A stretch of DNA of 64,000 nucleotides from Paenibacillus sp. 1011MAR3C5 (GCF_003591485.1 NZ_QZCF01000006.1:372001-436000), one strand, 5' to 3'; numbered from the stretch's first letter, positions 16,447 through 25,926 are shown. Notes: generated from the sequence alone by a model not told the origin. Translations and numbers: made by a program.

Positions 16447-17052
16447 TTATCGGATGTTCCATTCTTCTAATGAGAATACCCTCAAAACTTCTTTGTCCAA
16501 CTTTTCCTCCAAAAGCTTCTCTAGAGGTTCACGACTTGGATCTATACCTATTTCTTCCATGACTTTTTTGATACTATCTTTAAATTGGTCTTTTATAATT
16601 GCAGATGCTATGTATTTACTATTAGTTTCGTTAATCTGTATTTCTTCTCCGTTTCTTTTAATCAATATCGCCTCATATTGTTGATTACCCCAAATATTAA
16701 TATATACTCCGAACCGATAACTAAGTGGTTTCATCATCCAATTCATTTTAAGTTTGTTCATATCTTGTCGTTTATCATTGCAATTTTTCTTAGCCTCAAC
16801 GACCAATAAATTGAATTTATTTGTTCTTCTTTTATGAAAAATGATATCCGGTCTTTTATTTTCGTAATTTCGTTTTGCTACATCCACTTCATTATTTAAC
16901 CAAAAAATATACTTACTAAGTTCGTTGCATAAGTGATGTGTCAAATTCCATTCTGTCATGCCTGTTTGACTTGTATAATCAAAGAAATCATTTTCATTTT
17001 TAAAAAAGTTTTGAATGGATGAATAAATGATGTTCTTTATTAGGTTTTCCAT
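16447..17052 (-). CDS. Hypothetical protein with PD-(D/E)xK nuclease-like motif
   Basis: This 201-residue protein has RPDIIFHKRR followed by LLVVEAKKN, the spacing of a PD...ExK active site found in restriction-endonuclease-like folds and in type I R-subunit N-termini. AAGGAG lies eight bases upstream of ATG 17052. No restriction or modification partner is adjacent. I do not recognise the specific family. Confidence 0.6.
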   Translation of the reverse strand: MENLIKNIIYSSIQNFFKNENDFFDYTSQTGMTEWNLTHHLCNELSKYIFWLNNEVDVAKRNYENKRPDIIFHKRRTNKFNLLVVEAKKNCNDKRQDMNKLKMNWMMKPLSYRFGVYINIWGNQQYEAILIKRNGEEIQINETNSKYIASAIIKDQFKDSIKKVMEEIGIDPSREPLEKLLEEKLDKEVLRVFSLEEWNIR

Positions 17053-17285
17053 TCCTTTCACTCCTTTATGGAATATCCGCTACCATTTTAATCATGAACT
17101 TCATGAGTACCTATGTTAAAACCTCGTGTCTCAATTACTAATGCATATTATACTACGGCTTAGAAAATAGTGGACGGAATACTAGTCAGAACAAACTAAA
17201 TACCCCTAAACCTAAAGGTCGTAGAGGTTAAATCCTTTCCATTCCACAGGCCTGCCAACCTTACCCGGCGTACCAATCACCCCCA

Positions 17286-17310
17286 TTTTTCGCCGTCACT
17301 TATGGCACTG
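17286..17310 (+). repeat. Palindromic 3'-end element, degenerate copy
   Basis: TTCGCCGTCACTTATG matches the left arm of the copy at 55982; the right arm has decayed. It lies 9 bp beyond the stop codon of the DUF402 remnant. Confidence 0.5.
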
Positions 17311-17318
17311 CTCCTCAT

Positions 17319-17640
17319 CTATATCATTACTTTGAGTGTTTGATAATCTCTTTTCCATCTATGAATTAAACTATTTCTGTTTTCCATTAGTATCGTTCTA
17401 ATTATCTCTTTTTCCCTAACGGCTAGGTCATACTGTTCTACTGATATCACCTTGTCATTCTTGGCTGCCAATAGCTCATCCTCATCTAAAATATATACTT
17501 CATTATTGGGCAGCAGTATTACATCTATATACAGATCATCAAAGTATGGTACTCCTTTATTACGGTTGTCAACATATGATGTCCTTCATCAGGAAAATGT
17601 TCAAGCCATGTATATTGATCATCAATAATTTGAGGACTAG
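17319..17640 (-). pseudogene. Decayed DUF402-family gene
   Basis: The minus strand reads DDQYTWLEHFPDEGHHMLTT and then, in another frame, NKGVPYFDDLYIDVILLPNN, EVYILDEDELLAAKND and EQYDLAVREKEII to a stop at 17319. This is the order of DUF402 proteins (nucleoside di/triphosphatase-like). About 15 codons between the parts are missing, the frame changes there, and the N-terminal half is absent. Flanking DNA (17053-17285 and 17641-17749) holds nothing else I recognise. Confidence 0.7.
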
Positions 17641-17749
17641 CGGATTATAAGCTGATTAATTTCCAAATCGTCCTCGATAACTAAAGTTCATGATGGAGTC
17701 ATACAGATACTTCCCTTTGGAGCCTGTTCGTTGCCGGATCGGATAGAAT

Positions 17750-18718
17750 TCAAGGAAATTTTAATTTTACTAAACGCTCTTCCAAAACCATGCGCAGTTC
17801 ATCAGGAATCCGCTCAAACTCGACCCCTTTCCCCAAAAACAAAAGCCAATCCGCGTAATACGCCAGCGCCTCAACATCGGACACATCCAATTGAACATTA
17901 AAAATCCCGCTCGACTGGAACATCCCGGTAAGGGACAAAATAATCCCCGGCGGGTGCATACGCTTAAAGCGCCGAATCCCGGTCGCATCCAGCTTCACAA
18001 CAAGATTTGACTCCCGTGCGCGAAGCAGTTTTTTATTTATAATCTCTTGCTCAGACCATTTCATCTTCTGCTCGGAAATTGCCGAATCCCGTAGCATCTC
18101 AACAGGTAAATAATGAAACTCATCCTTATCAAAATCATAAACCTCGGCAAGCCACTGAGCGTTCGAGTTGAAAATATGCAGTAAAAAAACGTCCATCAAC
18201 TGCGGCCAGCCAGGACTCAGCTCATAAGTCAAACGCAAGTGCTTATCCCGCACAGCAAGCGAAATCAGCTGGTTCAGCTCCGGAGGCGCCGCATCATCCA
18301 GCTCCAGAAGATTCGGATTGGCAGGATTCGTATTTTCAAAAAGCACGATATGATTCAGCTCGATCAGCTCGTCTTGCTGGGTTTGCGACGCGATGCCAAT
18401 CAGTTTTTCAGTGATAGAGCGGCGATTTTGCAGATAAGGCAGTTGCGAATTTTTCGAGGCGATAAAGCTGATAAAAATCGCCTTCAGCTCTTCTGGCGTG
18501 AAGCGAACGGCGGGCAGATACTGGTTTTGCAAGACATGGTAGCCACCACCGCGCCCAAGTTCAGTCGTCAGCGGAAAACCCAACGCCTGAATCTCGTTAA
18601 TGTCGCGAATCGCCGTCGCGCGGGAAATCTTGAACTCCCGCTGAATCTCGGCAATTGTAAAATGCGCGCGGTTATTGATGTAGCGCATGATTAGGTTAAT
18701 TCGTTCTGTTTTTTTCAT
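17750..18718 (-). CDS. YafY-type regulator (HTH_11 plus WYL domain)
   Basis: This 322-residue protein starts with a winged helix (FTIAEIQREFKISRATAIRDINEIQALGFPLTTELGRGGGYHV) followed by a WYL-like region (about 145-215; the core is degenerate, with AQWLAEVYDFDKDEFHYLPVEML) and a C-terminal WCX-like segment. It is divergent from two tandem effector-binding proteins, with a GTATC/GATAC dyad between them. It most likely controls that pair in response to a small molecule. Confidence 0.8.
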   Translation of the reverse strand: MKKTERINLIMRYINNRAHFTIAEIQREFKISRATAIRDINEIQALGFPLTTELGRGGGYHVLQNQYLPAVRFTPEELKAIFISFIASKNSQLPYLQNRRSITEKLIGIASQTQQDELIELNHIVLFENTNPANPNLLELDDAAPPELNQLISLAVRDKHLRLTYELSPGWPQLMDVFLLHIFNSNAQWLAEVYDFDKDEFHYLPVEMLRDSAISEQKMKWSEQEIINKKLLRARESNLVVKLDATGIRRFKRMHPPGIILSLTGMFQSSGIFNVQLDVSDVEALAYYADWLLFLGKGVEFERIPDELRMVLEERLVKLKFP

Positions 18719-18730
18719 GGTCCATAAATA

Positions 18731-18747
18731 GTATCATTTTTCGATAC
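18731..18747. promoter_or_regulatory. Operator-like dyad in the WYL/effector-binding divergent region
   Basis: GTATC-N7-GATAC lies 12 bp upstream of the WYL start and about 55 bp upstream of the divergent gene. It is the only clear dyad in the 82-bp gap. Confidence 0.5.
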
Positions 18748-18800
18748 ATTTGACCAATAGAATCAATCTTGTAAAATAAAACCTCAAAGGAGCGAATAAA

Positions 18801-19280
18801 ATGACTAACTACTCCATCCAAACCATCTCAGAAAACTACAAAATGACTGCTTTCGGTGTTACACTAGAGGACTACAACGATTGGGCAGGTAATGCGGCAA
18901 AAACTGCAGCGAAAAAAGCTGAAATCACTGAAAACGGCAAGCTTGCTGAACTTCTCGCGCTCGCCGACGGGCAAGAATATCAAATCAACTACAACCTCAG
19001 CGGCAAGGCTTGGCGGGGCTTCGGCGTGATGGGTGAGTTCGACGTGGAAGGCGCGGTCTTCCTCGATTTCCTTGCCGGCGACTACCTCGTCGTGCCTGGC
19101 ACAGGCGCTGACAAAGACTGTCTCGCTGACGAAATCACAGGCAAAGTTTTCGGCGGTATGTTGCAACAAATCACAGACTACAAATACGTGGGTCCGGGTA
19201 ACTCCACCTTCGTCAAAGCAGCTGAAAATGGCGAGTTTTACGGCGAAATGTGGCTTCGTGTAAAAAAAGTCGAAGGCTAA
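18801..19280 (+). CDS. GyrI-like effector-binding domain protein (paralogue 1)
   Basis: This 159-residue single-domain protein is of the AraC-effector-binding/GyrI-like type. The C-terminal signature reads ITDYKYVGPGNSTFVK, then GEFYGEMWLRVKK. AAAGGAGCG precedes the ATG. It is the first of two tandem paralogues (the second ends ITDYAYIGGPNATYRK and GTFYGEFWVPVVKK). Such proteins bind small, often cationic, molecules; no partner domain is fused here. A divergent WYL regulator probably controls the pair. Confidence 0.75.
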   Translation: MTNYSIQTISENYKMTAFGVTLEDYNDWAGNAAKTAAKKAEITENGKLAELLALADGQEYQINYNLSGKAWRGFGVMGEFDVEGAVFLDFLAGDYLVVPGTGADKDCLADEITGKVFGGMLQQITDYKYVGPGNSTFVKAAENGEFYGEMWLRVKKVEG

Positions 19281-19304
19281 TCTCTCGAATAAAGGAGCGC
19301 TCGC

Positions 19305-19781
19305 ATGACAGATTACACGCTTGAACACAAAAAATCATTCACATTGACCGCATATGGGTTCTCAATCCGGTCGAACTTCCAAGACATGTCGGCTTTGCAA
19401 AAGGAAAAAGCCGAGTTTTGGGGCAGACTCAAGGCTGATGGACGTTTTGACAAGCTCAAAGACGCCGCAAAAAACGATCGTGAATGGTCGGTCAACGAGG
19501 TTTATCAAGGCAAACCGTGGAATTATTTCGCAGTAGAGGCTGGGAAATCCGTGGTTGACGCAACGCGCATCATCGAGTTTCCAGAGAGTGAGTACATCGT
19601 GGTCGCAGGAAACGGGGAGAAGGAAGCTTTGTTTGATCAGCTGACTTACCTTGCTTTTGGCGAAGTTTTGCCCCAAATCACGGATTATGCATACATCGGC
19701 GGTCCAAATGCAACTTATCGCAAAGATTACGGTGACGGTACTTTCTACGGCGAATTTTGGGTGCCTGTGGTTAAAAAATAA
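19305..19781 (+). CDS. GyrI-like effector-binding domain protein (paralogue 2)
   Basis: This 158-residue paralogue of the preceding gene starts 24 bp after it, with AAAGGAGCG before ATG. The conserved core includes KPWNYFAVEAG, SEYIVVAGNG, and the C-terminal ITDYAYIGGPNATYRK. The two genes arose by tandem duplication and have diverged strongly in the N-terminal half. A palindromic element and a hairpin terminator follow. Confidence 0.75.
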   Translation: MTDYTLEHKKSFTLTAYGFSIRSNFQDMSALQKEKAEFWGRLKADGRFDKLKDAAKNDREWSVNEVYQGKPWNYFAVEAGKSVVDATRIIEFPESEYIVVAGNGEKEALFDQLTYLAFGEVLPQITDYAYIGGPNATYRKDYGDGTFYGEFWVPVVKK

Positions 19782-19810
19782 GGATTCGGAGTTTTCAAGT
19801 TAAGCACTAA

Positions 19811-19840
19811 ACTATTTGTGATACGGTTCACGTATATATA
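19811..19840 (+). repeat. Palindromic 3'-end element, copy with GTGATACGGTTCACG core
   Basis: TTTGTGATACGGTTCACGTA matches the core of the copy at 46134. It lies 30 bp past the effector-binding gene, between convergent genes. Confidence 0.7.
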
Positions 19841-19872
19841 AGGGGCGCCGCTGTAGGACGCCCTTTATCGAT
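19838..19872 (+). terminator. Hairpin terminator between convergent genes
   Basis: ATAAGGGGCG (19838-19847) pairs with CGCCCTTTAT (19859-19868) with one wobble. It is fused to the palindromic element just upstream and may act in both directions. Confidence 0.55.
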
Positions 19873-19947
19873 ATATGTGTTTGCTGTCATGACCAATTCT
19901 ATCTACTCTTTGACAGCGGGCAAATGAAAGGAGAATCTCCTGCCGAC

Positions 19948-22497
19948 TTAGTTCGCGTCGGCAATGACGATCTCATCCAGGTAAAGACTGTCACCCGGGA
20001 CTCCTGACGGGTTATAGATCTCAAGATAGACGTTTGCAGTTCCGTTCGGCGCGGCAATGTTAGCGACAGCCTGCTGCCAGTTAGCCGACAAACCGCTCAG
20101 CGGCACAAGATCGGTTTGCAGAACCGTCTGGCTGCTATCGACCCATTTCACTCGTAACGTCACTTCGAAGATAGAACCGGCACCTTGCTTGGCCCAATAA
20201 CTCACCCGCTTATTACCTGCGCTTGCTTCAAATCCGGGCCAATTAGCGGTCTGTATGCCCCAACCCCACGGATCCGTTACGTCTGCTTGAAGGCTGCCGC
20301 TCCCACGGTGTGCTTCGTTCGTCGATGCCGTTACCGCAGCCGAATACCAGGATTGCCACTGACCGGCCGAGCTTTCGCCGCCGGCTGTATCGGCATCAAT
20401 CGCATTCGGCGCGTCGCCTACGACCATGTCATCCAAGTAAAAGTAATCTCCCGGGTTTCCTAATCCGTTAAGCGATACAAGCGCGGTTGCCGCTCCTTCA
20501 GGCGCATCGACCACTGCAGAGGCATTCTGCCACGCGGTCGTCAGCACAGGCAATACCACTTCGTTCGTTTGCAGAACAGCATGGCTGTCATCCAGCCATT
20601 TGACCATCATCTTGGGTTGTATGCTGGTCCCCGATCCAAGCTTGCCCCAGAAGCTGATTTTCTTCACTCCCGCTGTCGTGGCAAACCCGGGCCAGTTGGC
20701 GGTCTGTACTCCCCAGCCCCAAGGGTCGGTAATATCGACGCGAAGACTGTGCGTTCCGTTATGCGCCTCTTCCGCAGACTGCGAGATATTCCCGGAATAC
20801 CAGTTCTGCCACAGTCCGATAGATTCCTCAAGACCAGCCGTGTCTGCGTCCAGATCGTTCGCGGCAGCCGCTGGCGGCGGCGTGCCTCCATTCGATCCGC
20901 CAGCTGATCCGCCATTGTCGGGATCGCCGGTGAACGTGCTGTTCGCATCTTGGTTGAACGACGCAGATCTCCATGCGTTGAACGAAACGGTCTCCCCGTA
21001 TCCCTTGGCAAAGCGCCAGTCGCCGAAGTATTGATTATCATGGAAGCTGTTGTTGTTTTCGAACATCACGTCATGTTGAATACCGGCAACGGTATAGGGC
21101 GACCAGGGCATATTATCGGCACCTGTTGCAATTAAAGCTTGAACGCCGCAATAAGTGCCTGCACATGGTACAACTTGATCATCATAATGAAACTCGTTGT
21201 CAAAGACCTCAATATTATTGGCATGCCAGCGGCAGTCGGTCGTGTACGGTTCGCCCGCAATGTCGGTATAGCAAGGATGCGTATCGCTGATCGGATTCGG
21301 ATAATCGTAGTTGCGTTGCTCAGCGTCTATAAGCGTTGGCGTCACGAACGGCGTACAGTACCCCTTGCTTGTATTGCCGTTCGAGTTGCAGAATCGGTTG
21401 GCATTTTCATAGATGGATACGCCCGAGAAATTATCGACGAATGAATTGTTATAAATGCGGATCTTGGGAGCTCCGCTTACTGTCGAAGCAAGACGGGAAT
21501 CGCCGCCGGATTCGGATAGATAAATGGCGGGACCGGGCGAGCCTTGATTGTTATTGCCGCTTACCCAAGCGTTGCGGCTGATCCAGTTATTGCGGATCGT
21601 AGCGTTGTAACTAATTTCGTACCAAATGCCCTCGCCGTCGTTATGATCAATATAATTGCCCTCAATCAGGAAATCGATATTATTCGTATCTGCCCACAAG
21701 CCGGTTCCTTTGTTATCGTGTATATAATTGTTAGTGACCGTGGCGCCATTGACATCCCAAAACTTGCCCCCACCCGTACAGCCGCAGCCGGGATACTGAG
21801 CTTCCCAGTTATCCGTATTGTTGCCTGCAACCTCGTTATGATCAAGGACGATATTTTTAATGGCCGAGTCGCCTTCAATCGGCGGTTTAAACATACTAAA
21901 GCCATATTGTCCGTTGTCCTTCAGGCAGTTGTAGCTGACTACATTATCGGTGCCTAGAAATACCCCTGCACCGTCATTGCCGGAAATCGTGTTATATTGA
22001 ATAGTCCATCCTGTGCCGGAGTCATGGTTAACAACGCCTTCATTATGATTGTCGTTGCCTCGGCCGAAGTTTTTGATGGTGAGGTACTTGATGGTTACGT
22101 TCGGCACGTCGCCTGTGAAAGCATACAAATTAATATTCCGGCCATCGAGAACGGCACCCGGAGCGCCAATATAGGTCGTGTTGGCTGTTGCGATAATCTG
22201 ACCATAAATATCATCCGCAAGCGTGTGAGTCCCGGTCTCGAACCAGAACGTCGCCCCCGGCCGATTGAAATTGAAGCTGCTGTTGTCCCCTGCAGGCACG
22301 ATCACAGCCCCATCGGGAGCAACGCTTGGACCGCTTAATAATCTCGAGTCGCTGCATACAGCCGCTGGCGGAGAAGTCGGCCAAGAATCATCCGCATAGG
22401 CATCATTGACGAAGGATGGCACAGTGGTTCCAGCGATAAGAAGGGTCAATAGCACGACAATGAACTTCGTTCTGTGACGATGACGAATGGCTTGCAT
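19948..22497 (-). CDS. Secreted right-handed beta-helix protein with two CBM-like C-terminal repeats
   Basis: Starting at ATG 22497 the product has about 849 residues: a signal peptide (KFIVVLLTLLIAGTTVPSFV, then cleavage near DAYA/DDS), a parallel beta-helix region (about 70-520) rich in asparagine ladders such as IQYNTISGNDGAG and VTNNYIHDNKGTGLW, a Gly/Pro linker near 535-548, and two repeats of about 150 residues (549-699 and 700-849). Each repeat carries TDPWGWG, QTANWPGF and a YLD near its end, resembling jelly-roll CBM modules. The likely role is extracellular polysaccharide binding or lysis. No lyase catalytic set could be confirmed. A further ATG at 22524 is possible. Confidence 0.75.
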   Translation of the reverse strand: MQAIRHRHRTKFIVVLLTLLIAGTTVPSFVNDAYADDSWPTSPPAAVCSDSRLLSGPSVAPDGAVIVPAGDNSSFNFNRPGATFWFETGTHTLADDIYGQIIATANTTYIGAPGAVLDGRNINLYAFTGDVPNVTIKYLTIKNFGRGNDNHNEGVVNHDSGTGWTIQYNTISGNDGAGVFLGTDNVVSYNCLKDNGQYGFSMFKPPIEGDSAIKNIVLDHNEVAGNNTDNWEAQYPGCGCTGGGKFWDVNGATVTNNYIHDNKGTGLWADTNNIDFLIEGNYIDHNDGEGIWYEISYNATIRNNWISRNAWVSGNNNQGSPGPAIYLSESGGDSRLASTVSGAPKIRIYNNSFVDNFSGVSIYENANRFCNSNGNTSKGYCTPFVTPTLIDAEQRNYDYPNPISDTHPCYTDIAGEPYTTDCRWHANNIEVFDNEFHYDDQVVPCAGTYCGVQALIATGADNMPWSPYTVAGIQHDVMFENNNSFHDNQYFGDWRFAKGYGETVSFNAWRSASFNQDANSTFTGDPDNGGSAGGSNGGTPPPAAAANDLDADTAGLEESIGLWQNWYSGNISQSAEEAHNGTHSLRVDITDPWGWGVQTANWPGFATTAGVKKISFWGKLGSGTSIQPKMMVKWLDDSHAVLQTNEVVLPVLTTAWQNASAVVDAPEGAATALVSLNGLGNPGDYFYLDDMVVGDAPNAIDADTAGGESSAGQWQSWYSAAVTASTNEAHRGSGSLQADVTDPWGWGIQTANWPGFEASAGNKRVSYWAKQGAGSIFEVTLRVKWVDSSQTVLQTDLVPLSGLSANWQQAVANIAAPNGTANVYLEIYNPSGVPGDSLYLDEIVIADAN

Positions 22498-22685
22498 TTG
22501 GCACTCTACCTTTCTTGGTGGCATTTTCCTTTCATAGTGACTTTCTTTGATACAATACGTCAATGATTATAAAGCCTCGTTCGTTCTGTGGGTATATTGG
22601 CCTATTAGCTAACTGCGCAGTCACCAATCGTGACCAGGCCATAAAGAAATGCTTGGAAAAGGGATTAATCTCGTAGCAATAAAAA

Positions 22686-22716
22686 ATCGATACGGTTCAA
22701 CGCAACATGCTAATGG
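22686..22716 (+). repeat. Palindromic 3'-end element, partial copy
   Basis: GATACGGTTCAACGCAACAT matches GATACGGTTCAACGTAGCAT of the copy at 42496. It lies 3' of the minus-strand MFS gene. Outside this and the next inverted repeat, 22498-22887 shows no gene. Confidence 0.6.
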
Positions 22717-22739
22717 AATTTCTATCATGATATAAATAC

Positions 22740-22776
22740 ACAATCAAAACCCTCATTGGAAGAGGGTTTTGATTGT
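22740..22776. terminator. Long perfect inverted repeat, probable terminator
   Basis: ACAATCAAAACCCTC (22740-22754) pairs perfectly with GAGGGTTTTGATTGT (22762-22776) over a 7-base loop. It lies 112 bp beyond the stop of the minus-strand MFS gene. The T-runs lie inside the stem rather than after it. Confidence 0.5.
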
Positions 22777-22887
22777 GGTTAAGTCATAAGAACCGCTCTT
22801 ACACTCCACATCTGACGAGTGCCGAGCATAGCGATGGCAAGCTCTTCCCTTTTTAGGTGAAGAGCTTGCCTTTTCTCATACACTAAG

Positions 22888-24150
22888 TTAAAGTGCCCCG
22901 CTTACTGCAACCTTCTTATTTTGAATGCTAAGACCCCTTCTATGTGTCATGAATAATACAAAGTATCCCAGTGTGACAAGGATACAAATCATGATGTCAA
23001 CAAGGATCAAATTCTGATAATTCCGGAAATAATCGAAGGAAAAACCTCCAATTAATGCACCCGCAATGCCACCGCCCTGGTGGAAGAACAGCAATATACC
23101 GGTATGTTTTCCTTTTCCGTTTGCAAATTCATTGATGACAAGAATTCCCCCCGGCACTGCGCTTAAGTAGGTCATTCCGAACGCTATCGCAAAAACAATA
23201 GGTGAACTTCCCAAGTGCATAAAGAGGAAAACAAAGCCCAGTATACGTATACCATACAACATAGACATCATCATTAATTTATTATATCGGTCCAGAAAAT
23301 AGCCGCAAATGAGTGATCCTGTAATTTCCATAATGCCAAGTATGCTCATAGATAGGGCGATCATGCTTGGTGACACATCTGCCAGCTGATGTATGGCTAC
23401 TAAATTCATTTCGACGGATCCCATATTGACTCCGCAGGTGAAAAGCGCAATTGCGACCACAACAAAGATAGGAAGATGAATGAATTTTTTGGAGGATGGA
23501 GTTACTGTAAGAGGCGTATCAGGCTCTTCAACTGCAATTGAATGATCCGATTGGGGTTTCTCCATACCTTTCTGTTGCCGGCTCTTAATTCCTAGCCAAA
23601 TTACAGGCAATGTCACAAAAATGCCTAGGGCAAAGGAAGCCATAAAGGCATCCTTCCAAGTCAGCCAACCAACGGATACGAAAATTGGCGTAATAATCGC
23701 TAACCCTACAGAGGATGCGCTCGCCAACAACGACATTGCTTTAGCTCGGTGATGCTTAAACCATTCTAACATCAATATATAGCTCGTCGTTGCCCCAATG
23801 CCAGCTAATCCAGAGATAACGCCATATCCAATAAAAAAGACGATAGGATCGTTCCCTAACAAGACAACGCCAGTGCCTATCGTACTCAGGATTGCACTTA
23901 AAAAAAGCACCTGCTTTGTGCCGTAACGATCGGCAAGCCAGCCTCCCAAAAGCGCGCATATAGCTGTTATAAATAAGTTGGTTGACCATGCCATTGAAAT
24001 AAATCCCCTGCTAATCAGTAAATCCTCCGATATTTGCACCTGAAAAAAAGCCATGCTAAATCGGGTCAAGGCGCCAATAAATCCAACAATCCAGAGAGAA
24101 CCCAATCCAATCCAAGCATGCTTGGATTCCTTAAACCATGTCGCGCCCAC
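22888..24150 (-). CDS. MFS transporter (OFA-like, 12 membrane segments)
   Basis: This 420-residue protein has 12 predicted membrane segments and a central cytosolic loop rich in Lys, Ser and Pro (about residues 190-225). GGWLADRYGTKQVLFL is MFS motif A. The first helices (FTRFSMAFFQVQISEDLL, SMAWSTNLFITAICALLGG) resemble monocarboxylate/OFA-type permeases. GTG 24150 follows GGGGGG by six bases. It is divergent from a TetR gene, whose operator lies 26 bp upstream of the start. Confidence 0.8.
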   Translation of the reverse strand: MGATWFKESKHAWIGLGSLWIVGFIGALTRFSMAFFQVQISEDLLISRGFISMAWSTNLFITAICALLGGWLADRYGTKQVLFLSAILSTIGTGVVLLGNDPIVFFIGYGVISGLAGIGATTSYILMLEWFKHHRAKAMSLLASASSVGLAIITPIFVSVGWLTWKDAFMASFALGIFVTLPVIWLGIKSRQQKGMEKPQSDHSIAVEEPDTPLTVTPSSKKFIHLPIFVVVAIALFTCGVNMGSVEMNLVAIHQLADVSPSMIALSMSILGIMEITGSLICGYFLDRYNKLMMMSMLYGIRILGFVFLFMHLGSSPIVFAIAFGMTYLSAVPGGILVINEFANGKGKHTGILLFFHQGGGIAGALIGGFSFDYFRNYQNLILVDIMICILVTLGYFVLFMTHRRGLSIQNKKVAVSGAL

Positions 24151-24175
24151 TCTTATCCCCCCTGTCGTTCAAAAA

Positions 24176-24195
24176 AAGATACCGATCGGTATCTT
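24176..24195. promoter_or_regulatory. TetR operator, 20-bp perfect palindrome
   Basis: AAGATACCGATCGGTATCTT is perfectly symmetrical and lies between the MFS and TetR genes, 25 bp before the MFS start. Confidence 0.8.
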
Positions 24196-24284
24196 CAATA
24201 TTAACATAGATGCATTGTTTTGCAAGAGTGGAAATTCATTTGATATACTACGTGTACAAATAGAATTAAATGAGGGGGATGACG

Positions 24285-24887
24285 ATGGAGAAAGGCGAAA
24301 AAACTCGTGAATTTATTATAACTAAGGCCGCTGAACTTTTTAACCAAAAAGGATATTCGGGTTCATCCTTATCCGATATAACAGAGTTGACAGGCATCAA
24401 AAAAGGCGGCATCTACCGCCATTTTTCCAGTAAAGACGAAATTGCATATGAAGCTTTTAGCTATGCCGGCCATATTGTAGGAGCCCAGCTTGCTCAAGCA
24501 ATCAGTCAACAAGAAACGGCCTCTGGCAAGCTGCTGGCCTATTTGCGCGTATACGAGAAAGTAGTGGAAGCGCCGCCCTTCATCGGAGGTTGTCCGCTTC
24601 TGAACACAGCTATTGATAGCGACGACAGTCATCCAGGCTTACGTGAAAGAGCCAAGCAAGCCCTAATAGACACGCTGGAATCCAAAAAGAAAATCATTTC
24701 CCAAGGCTTGCAAAGCGGTGAATTTAAAGAAGACCTCGATATAGAGGAACTGGCTACCTTCTCGCTTTCCATCATGGAGGGCGGTATCATGATGAGCAAG
24801 CTCGAAGGCAATAATCGGCATATGCGGATGAATATCAAGAGCTTTGCTGCTTATCTAGAAAATGTGTGCCTCCGTGAACCTCGTTAG
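24285..24887 (+). CDS. TetR/AcrR-family repressor
   Basis: This 200-residue protein has an N-terminal helix-turn-helix (FIITKAAELFNQKGYSGSSL...GIKKGGIYRHFSSK) and a ligand domain with PPFIGGCPLLNTAIDSDDSHPGL, the same subgroup motif as the TetR at 1953. ATG 24285 follows GGGGG by six bases; earlier in-frame ATGs abut or overlap the site. It probably represses the divergent MFS gene through the palindrome at 24176. Confidence 0.88.
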   Translation: MEKGEKTREFIITKAAELFNQKGYSGSSLSDITELTGIKKGGIYRHFSSKDEIAYEAFSYAGHIVGAQLAQAISQQETASGKLLAYLRVYEKVVEAPPFIGGCPLLNTAIDSDDSHPGLRERAKQALIDTLESKKKIISQGLQSGEFKEDLDIEELATFSLSIMEGGIMMSKLEGNNRHMRMNIKSFAAYLENVCLREPR

Positions 24888-24978
24888 GTCCTTCCATAAT
24901 AAGTCCTGCCCTTATGACGGCTGCATTTATTTACTATACATCCTCGTCTACTCGCCGCTAAATGTACGTTACCATAAC

Positions 24979-25007
24979 AAAAGCCCTCAGAGTGATGGAG
25001 GGCTTTT
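24979..25007 (+). terminator. Rho-independent terminator after the TetR gene
   Basis: AAAAGCCCTC (24979-24988) pairs with GAGGGCTTTT (24998-25007). The rest of 24888-25228 shows no gene. Confidence 0.75.
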
Positions 25008-25228
25008 GAGTAAGCTTCTATATGTTAGAACAGTATTCTTTGTCCTTTAAAATCTAATTCCTATATAATTGTTTATATTTATTCGTAGGTTTAATTGACC
25101 AATGAGACAGATCGGCATACTTACGTTTCATTCTTCACTTCGCCCCTTTAGGATTGTCTCCTGATATACAGCGCAAGAATTTCGGAAATGCCCACATCCA
25201 TAGTACAAGACGCGCAGCTATTTATATC

Positions 25229-25909
25229 CTATTTCTCTTGCTCCTTTATCACCTGCTCAATCCCCGACAGAATCAGCTTCAAGCCGAACTCAAACGCCAC
25301 ATCGGTCCCCATCAGCTCGAACAAGCCGTTATTGAACATCCTCCGAAACAGGCCCGCTTCCGTCTCGCTCATGGAGTCCAGCAGGCGGATCATCTCTTCA
25401 CCCGAAAGCACGCCCTGTTCTTTAAGGATAGTGGATACATTGCGCTGATGCTGGTAATCGTCCAGAACAAAGTAGAAGACATAATTCAAAAGCGTAAGAA
25501 CCGCCTGAAATTTCTGATCCTGCTCAAGTGGAGTCGATTCCACGCAGAGCAGCGTACGGTTGGTGAACCGGATATAATCCGGCTCGTGGGGCAGCGTCAT
25601 CATCATAAGCTGCGTGGAGCAGGGGTACCGGCAAAGCACACGCCGTACCGTCTCCGCAAGCCCTGCCAACTGCTCCTTCCAGTCCCCATCGGAGTGGAAC
25701 TCCTCCACAATCATTTTCGATACCTGGTTGGCCAGACGCTGGTAGAGATCTTGCTTGCTCTTGAAGTACCAGTATAGAGAGGGAGCCTGAATTCCCAGCC
25801 GATCGGCCAATCGTCTCATACTGAATTTCTCTATTCCTTCCTCCCCCAGAAGCTCCCAAGAAGCTTCTAGAATCATTTCCTCCGAAATCTGAGGCTGCTG
25901 TTTTTTCAT
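25229..25909 (-). CDS. TetR-family repressor with TetR-class C-terminal domain
   Basis: This 226-residue protein begins with a helix-turn-helix (EEGIEKFSMRRLADRLGIQAPSLYWYFKSKQDLY, the pattern of the TetR(B)/(D) class) followed by a long all-helical domain (LNYVFYFVLDDYQHQ, EFGLKLILSGIEQVI). It is divergent from a MATE exporter. Three copies of a 15-bp site lie between the two genes, so it probably represses the exporter until a drug binds. Confidence 0.88.
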   Translation of the reverse strand: MKKQQPQISEEMILEASWELLGEEGIEKFSMRRLADRLGIQAPSLYWYFKSKQDLYQRLANQVSKMIVEEFHSDGDWKEQLAGLAETVRRVLCRYPCSTQLMMMTLPHEPDYIRFTNRTLLCVESTPLEQDQKFQAVLTLLNYVFYFVLDDYQHQRNVSTILKEQGVLSGEEMIRLLDSMSETEAGLFRRMFNNGLFELMGTDVAFEFGLKLILSGIEQVIKEQEK

Positions 25910-25926
25910 CCGTATCCGCCCTTTTA

